A stretch of 9,246 nt of DNA from an uncultured Rikenellaceae bacterium (GTDB lineage Bacteria; Bacteroidota; Bacteroidia; Bacteroidales; Rikenellaceae), in assembly GCA_949284665.1 (NCBI GenBank), contig CASDWR010000127.1:1-9246 (forward strand). The letters run 5' to 3'. Each line of letters starts with the position of its first letter. Position 1 is the first letter of the stretch. Made by a program: the position numbers and the translations under genes. Below are positions 6,759-9,246 of this stretch, piece after piece. The notes beneath the pieces are model-generated. The model was given only the letters and a program-made list of their open reading frames with translations. It made no database searches and was not told the origin of the DNA.

Positions 6759-7196
6759 ATGGAAAAAGCACTTGCTTGTTTGTTCGGTTGTGGAGTTCGC
6801 CCTTCGTTGCAACGAATGGCCGTGATGGATTATCTTCTTACGCACAGAACGCATCCGACAGCCGAAGAGATCTATCTTCATCTCTCTCCGTCCATGGCTA
6901 CGCTTTCGAGAACCACCGTATATAATACATTGAAACTGCTGGTGGAAAGGGGGGCGGTGTCGGCGATCGATATCGAAGGGCGGCAAACCCGTTACGACGG
7001 TTTCACCCATTTGCACGGTCATTTTTTGTGTGTCGGTTGTGGTACTCTGTGCGATGTGCCGCTCGACGATGCCTTGTGCAGGGGGATACGAAGTGCAATT
7101 CCAGCCGGAGTGTCGGCCGGAGACATTCAGATTCTTTACAAGGGTTTGTGTGCTGCATGCAAGGCACATGTAACTGAAAACCAAAATACCAATTAA
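6759..7196 (+). CDS. perR: Fur-family peroxide-responsive repressor, PerR-like
   Basis: This 145-aa regulator has the Fur-family layout: a winged helix (residues 10-70, with [23 protein letters not shown] and [12 protein letters not shown]) and a dimerisation/metal domain. Two CxxC pairs (Cys91/Cys94 and Cys131/Cys134) would hold the structural zinc. Aligned with Bacillus subtilis PerR, all five regulatory-metal ligands are present: His32, Asp80, His86, His88 and Asp99 (B. subtilis His37, Asp85, His91, His93, Asp104). Asp at the last position is typical of PerR, where Fur usually has Glu, so peroxide sensing by Fe-dependent histidine oxidation is likely. A PerR-box-like operator touches its start codon, implying autoregulation. 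The rubrerythrin gene follows 17 bp downstream. A Fur or Zur role is less likely but not excluded. Confidence 0.9.
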   Translation: MEKALACLFGCGVRPSLQRMAVMDYLLTHRTHPTAEEIYLHLSPSMATLSRTTVYNTLKLLVERGAVSAIDIEGRQTRYDGFTHLHGHFLCVGCGTLCDVPLDDALCRGIRSAIPAGVSAGDIQILYKGLCAACKAHVTENQNTN

Positions 7197-7213
7197 AAAA
7201 CATTCAAACGACC

Positions 7214-7765
7214 ATGAAGAAATTCAGATGTACCGTGTGCGGCTATATCCATGAAGGAGATTCGGCCCCCGATTTTTGTCCTCAGTGCAAGGTTCCTGGA
7301 AGTAAATTCGTTGAGATTACGGAAGAGGAAGGTGCCCTTACGTTTGCGGATGAGCATGTCCTCGGCGTAGCCAAAGGTGTGGATCCCGAGATCCTCCAGG
7401 GATTGAAAGACCATTTTATGGGTGAATGTACCGAAGTGGGTATGTATTTGGCAATGAGCCGTCAGGCGGATCGTGAGGGGTATCCCGAAGTGGCAGATGC
7501 TTTCAAACGTTATGCTTGGGAAGAGGCGGAACATGCAGCCAAGTTTGCGGAATTGCTTGGCGAAGTCGTATGGGATACCAAGACCAACCTCTACAAACGA
7601 ATGATGGCTGAATCCGGTGCTTGCGAGGACAAAAAACGGATCGCAACTTTGGCCAAACAACAAAACCTCGATGCCATCCACGATACGGTGCATGAGATGG
7701 CCAAGGACGAAGCCCGTCACGGTAAAGGTTTCGAAGGACTTTATAACCGTTATTTTAAAAAATAG
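7214..7765 (+). CDS. Reverse rubrerythrin (rubredoxin domain N-terminal)
   Basis: Rubrerythrins reduce hydrogen peroxide to water in the cytosol of anaerobes, with electrons passing through a rubredoxin iron to a di-iron site. Here the domain order is reversed relative to the classical enzyme. Residues 1-35 are a rubredoxin-like Fe(Cys)4 knuckle ([12 protein letters not shown] and [11 protein letters not shown]; Cys6, Cys9, Cys22, Cys25). Residues 55-183 are the ferritin-like four-helix domain with [12 protein letters not shown] (70-81), EEAEH (103-107; Glu104 and His107 as ExxH) and DEARHG (165-170; Glu166 and His169 as ExxH). Length (183 aa) fits a complete reverse rubrerythrin. It sits 17 bp after perR with no promoter of its own visible, so it is probably co-transcribed and derepressed by peroxide. 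No separate rubredoxin or reductase gene is in the window. Confidence 0.93.
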   Translation: MKKFRCTVCGYIHEGDSAPDFCPQCKVPGSKFVEITEEEGALTFADEHVLGVAKGVDPEILQGLKDHFMGECTEVGMYLAMSRQADREGYPEVADAFKRYAWEEAEHAAKFAELLGEVVWDTKTNLYKRMMAESGACEDKKRIATLAKQQNLDAIHDTVHEMAKDEARHGKGFEGLYNRYFKK

Positions 7766-8253
7766 CGGGGTCTGCCGAAAGGGGCGGTAACCGTTTTTAA
7801 AATGGCGGTCTATCTTTCGAACGGGTTTTTTGGAGGGTCCGTATACGGTTCGGGCCGATAAGAACCGGCGTGAGACGGGGAAGTCCGACTCCTTTATGAA
7901 AAGTCGCCGCTGGATTCTGGAATGGATATGGCTTCGGTAGGGTAGTAAAGAATCATACCGGGGTTTGAAGGGATCCAAAGTACGGGGCGTTTCCCCTCGA
8001 CGGGGGGCGCCCCGTTTTTTGTGTGGTTCTTGCCGGATTCCGAAGGAGAGAGAGGGTAAGGGTGAGAAGCGTGCTGATTCAGGAATACAGGCTGTTTGTC
8101 GGTTATGCTGAGACGGTTTCGAAGGGATCGTCCGAACGGAGGGAGCGTTTTCGCCAGCCGGGCCGGAGATGAAGTGCCGTGAAAATCGTTCCCGGAATCG
8201 TATGGACAATCGGATGGCGGACAAATGAGGGCCTTTGTGGACGCAGTAGTACT
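7766..8253. other. Gene-free convergent interval between rubrerythrin and the ATP-grasp gene
   Basis: I see no gene with recognisable motifs in these 488 bp. The left part (7766-7980) would be a long 3' untranslated region of the perR-rubrerythrin mRNA. It has only weak hairpins, for example CGGTTC/GAACCG around a 10-nt loop near 7846-7867, next to the 10-bp palindrome CCGTATACGG. A strong terminator is at 7982-8020. The right part (8021-8253) is featureless to the eye and contains no clear terminator for the - strand gene. Confidence 0.6.
7982..8020 (+). terminator. Intrinsic terminator of the perR-rubrerythrin transcript
   Basis: ACGGGGCG (7982-7989) pairs with CGCCCCGT (8008-8015). The helix continues through two T-G wobbles and CCCC/GGGG (7993-7996 with 8002-8005) to a 5-nt loop. 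Six T (8015-8020) follow, so it works on + strand transcripts. On the - strand the stem is followed only by ACTTTGG, so it would be a weak stop for the ATP-grasp mRNA. Confidence 0.85.
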
Positions 8254-9129
8254 CTATTGCAGGTAGCGGGAGACGATGTATTCGAAAATGCGGCGGGGAA
8301 TGTTTGCATCCGTAACGGCTGAAATCGTGCGGAAACCGGCATTGCCGTTGATTTCACAGACGCTGTAACCGGTCCCGGAAAGGAGGATGTCTACGCCGGC
8401 CAGTTCGAGACCCACAGCATGTGACGACCGTATTGCCATCTCTGCGAGTTCTGCGGTGAGCCGGTACGGAACCGCATTCCCCCCGAGCGAATGGTTGGAA
8501 CGGAAAGAGTTCTCGGAGCAACGCATCACACATCCCACGGCCTGATCGCCCGTCACCCATATCCGGATATCCCTTCCACTGCTTTCGGCGATGAATTCCT
8601 GGCATATGACACTGGTCGGACAGGCGGCGAGTGCATTTTCCAGCTCTCGGGCATCGTGTACCAGATAGACATGCATTCCTTGTGTTCCGTCGATCTGCTT
8701 GACGATAAACGCATCCCCGCCCAGTACGGTACATACCTGCCGGTAATCGTATCGGTTTCCGGGGCGGTAAAGCGTTTTTGGCGTAGGAATTCCGGCGTCG
8801 GTCAGCAGTCTGTGGGTCGACATCTTGTCTTTCGAGAGACGCATCGATTTGGCCGTATTGATGACAGGAATACCGACCCGTTCGAGATGTTCGGAGAGTT
8901 GCGTGTCGTAACCTCTCATGAGAACGAAGTCGGGGAATTCCTCCGAAGGCAGGTCCCGGTACGACAGACGGATGCGGCCTTCGCATGAGATTGCAAAATC
9001 CTCCATACAGCGGATTTCGATGTCGATATTCGCCCGATCCCCCTCTTCGATGAACCACTCGAATGCATTGTCCGTCTGTGCAAGTGTGGATGCGGGGTAT
9101 ACGATCCAGCCTTTGTTTTTCCTTTTCAT
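8254..9129 (-). CDS. RimK-like ATP-grasp ligase
   Basis: ATP-grasp ligases form C-N bonds through an acyl-phosphate; RimK-type members add an amino acid such as glutamate or lysine to a carboxylate of a protein or small molecule. The 291-aa protein aligns with E. coli RimK in order: LSKDKMSTHRLLTDAGIPTP (98-117), FIVKQIDGTQGMHVYL (141-156, Lys144 in the ATP site), CQEFIAESSGRDIRIWV (176-192), ENSFRSNHSLGGNA (206-219) and AGVDILL (244-250). The Mg-binding strand is VCEINGNAGF (257-266; Asp247, Glu259, Asn261). The RimK-type ExNxSPG loop is replaced by EINGNAGF, so it is not a plain RimK. The N-terminal third (1-95) is the divergent substrate domain. ATG 9129 follows a TATCTTTG promoter element by 13 nt. 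It is monocistronic here and convergent with rubrerythrin. Substrate is unknown; F420-, lysine- or peptide-tailing relatives are possible. Confidence 0.88.
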   Translation of the reverse strand: MKRKNKGWIVYPASTLAQTDNAFEWFIEEGDRANIDIEIRCMEDFAISCEGRIRLSYRDLPSEEFPDFVLMRGYDTQLSEHLERVGIPVINTAKSMRLSKDKMSTHRLLTDAGIPTPKTLYRPGNRYDYRQVCTVLGGDAFIVKQIDGTQGMHVYLVHDARELENALAACPTSVICQEFIAESSGRDIRIWVTGDQAVGCVMRCSENSFRSNHSLGGNAVPYRLTAELAEMAIRSSHAVGLELAGVDILLSGTGYSVCEINGNAGFRTISAVTDANIPRRIFEYIVSRYLQ

Positions 9130-9142
9130 GGTTTGTCAGCGG

Positions 9143-9150
9143 CAAAGATA
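9143..9150 (-). promoter_or_regulatory. -7 promoter element of the ATP-grasp gene
   Basis: On the - strand these bases read TATCTTTG, a perfect TAnnTTTG -7 element, 13 nt before the ATG. Transcription would begin only a few bases from the start codon, giving a very short leader. I find no good TTTG -33 element at the usual distance, so strength is uncertain. The remaining 96 bases to the window edge (9151-9246) show no recognisable gene. Confidence 0.6.
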
Positions 9151-9246
9151 GTCGTTTTTGTGTAAAATCGTCGGTCCGGTTTTTGTACAGGATGCTGTTT
9201 GGCTTTGTCCGTATGCCCTCGCCGCGCCTGAATCTCCATATCATTG

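Noticed and set aside
7896..7940. Tiny Trp-containing frame (14 codons, three Trp) ahead of a terminator, like an attenuator leader peptide
   Set aside because: No tryptophan gene lies downstream; the next gene is convergent, Trp codons are not adjacent, and no competing antiterminator stem is seen.
7193..8224. 343-codon open frame on the - strand over rubrerythrin and the following gap
   Set aside because: Half of it is antisense to rubrerythrin, the rest is low-complexity and basic with no motif, and no promoter precedes it.
8354..9244. 296-codon - strand frame overlapping the ATP-grasp gene
   Set aside because: It is a frame-shifted shadow of the ATP-grasp gene, Arg-rich and without motifs.
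9126..9245. - strand open frame from the window edge ending with ATGA overlap at the ATP-grasp start
   Set aside because: Only 39 codons are visible, another frame there is also open, and a TAnnTTTG promoter element sits inside it, so an upstream coupled gene is unlikely.

Overview
The window looks like chromosomal DNA from a member of the Bacteroidota, most likely order Bacteroidales. Three upstream regions carry the Bacteroidetes-type -7 element TAnnTTTG. There is an S46-family dipeptidyl-peptidase, a family best known from this phylum, and genes mostly lack clear Shine-Dalgarno sequences. The moderately GC-rich coding sequence would suit an Alistipes/Rikenellaceae-like genome, but genus is a guess. 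All genes but the last are on the + strand.

Region 1 (1-5188) begins inside trmD (tRNA m1G37 methyltransferase). After a 127-bp gap comes a tight four-gene run: lpxB (lipid A disaccharide synthase), a fumarylacetoacetate-hydrolase family enzyme (4-bp overlap with lpxB), maf (12-bp gap) and a secreted S46 peptidase (4-bp gap). The peptidase has the Arg that marks the Asp/Glu-specific DPP11 type. A 15-bp-stem terminator closes the unit. The genes share no obvious pathway; the grouping mixes envelope synthesis, metabolite and nucleotide clean-up, and periplasmic peptide use.

Region 2 (5189-6758) is a 0.4-kb non-coding leader with an inverted repeat and a good promoter. It is followed by an ATGA-overlapping pair: a NUDIX hydrolase and a four-helix DUF486/DMT-type membrane protein. 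A 12-bp inverted repeat straddles the stop codon of the second gene.

Region 3 (6698-8020) is an oxidative-stress unit: a Fur-family regulator with the full set of PerR-type metal ligands, then a 'reverse' rubrerythrin (rubredoxin domain first). The perR promoter is followed by an operator-like cluster of three TTACAA/TTGTAA half-sites reaching the start codon, which suggests autoregulation. A strong terminator lies about 215 nt after the rubrerythrin stop.

Region 4 (8021-9246) holds a convergent (- strand) RimK-like ATP-grasp ligase with its own TAnnTTTG element. About 490 bp between it and rubrerythrin has no convincing gene.

I see no tRNA, rRNA, CRISPR, insertion sequence or phage gene, and no clearly new multi-gene system. 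The points most worth following are the PerR operator with its reverse rubrerythrin, the DPP11 gene inside a lipid A operon, the stop-codon hairpin, and the orphan ATP-grasp ligase.
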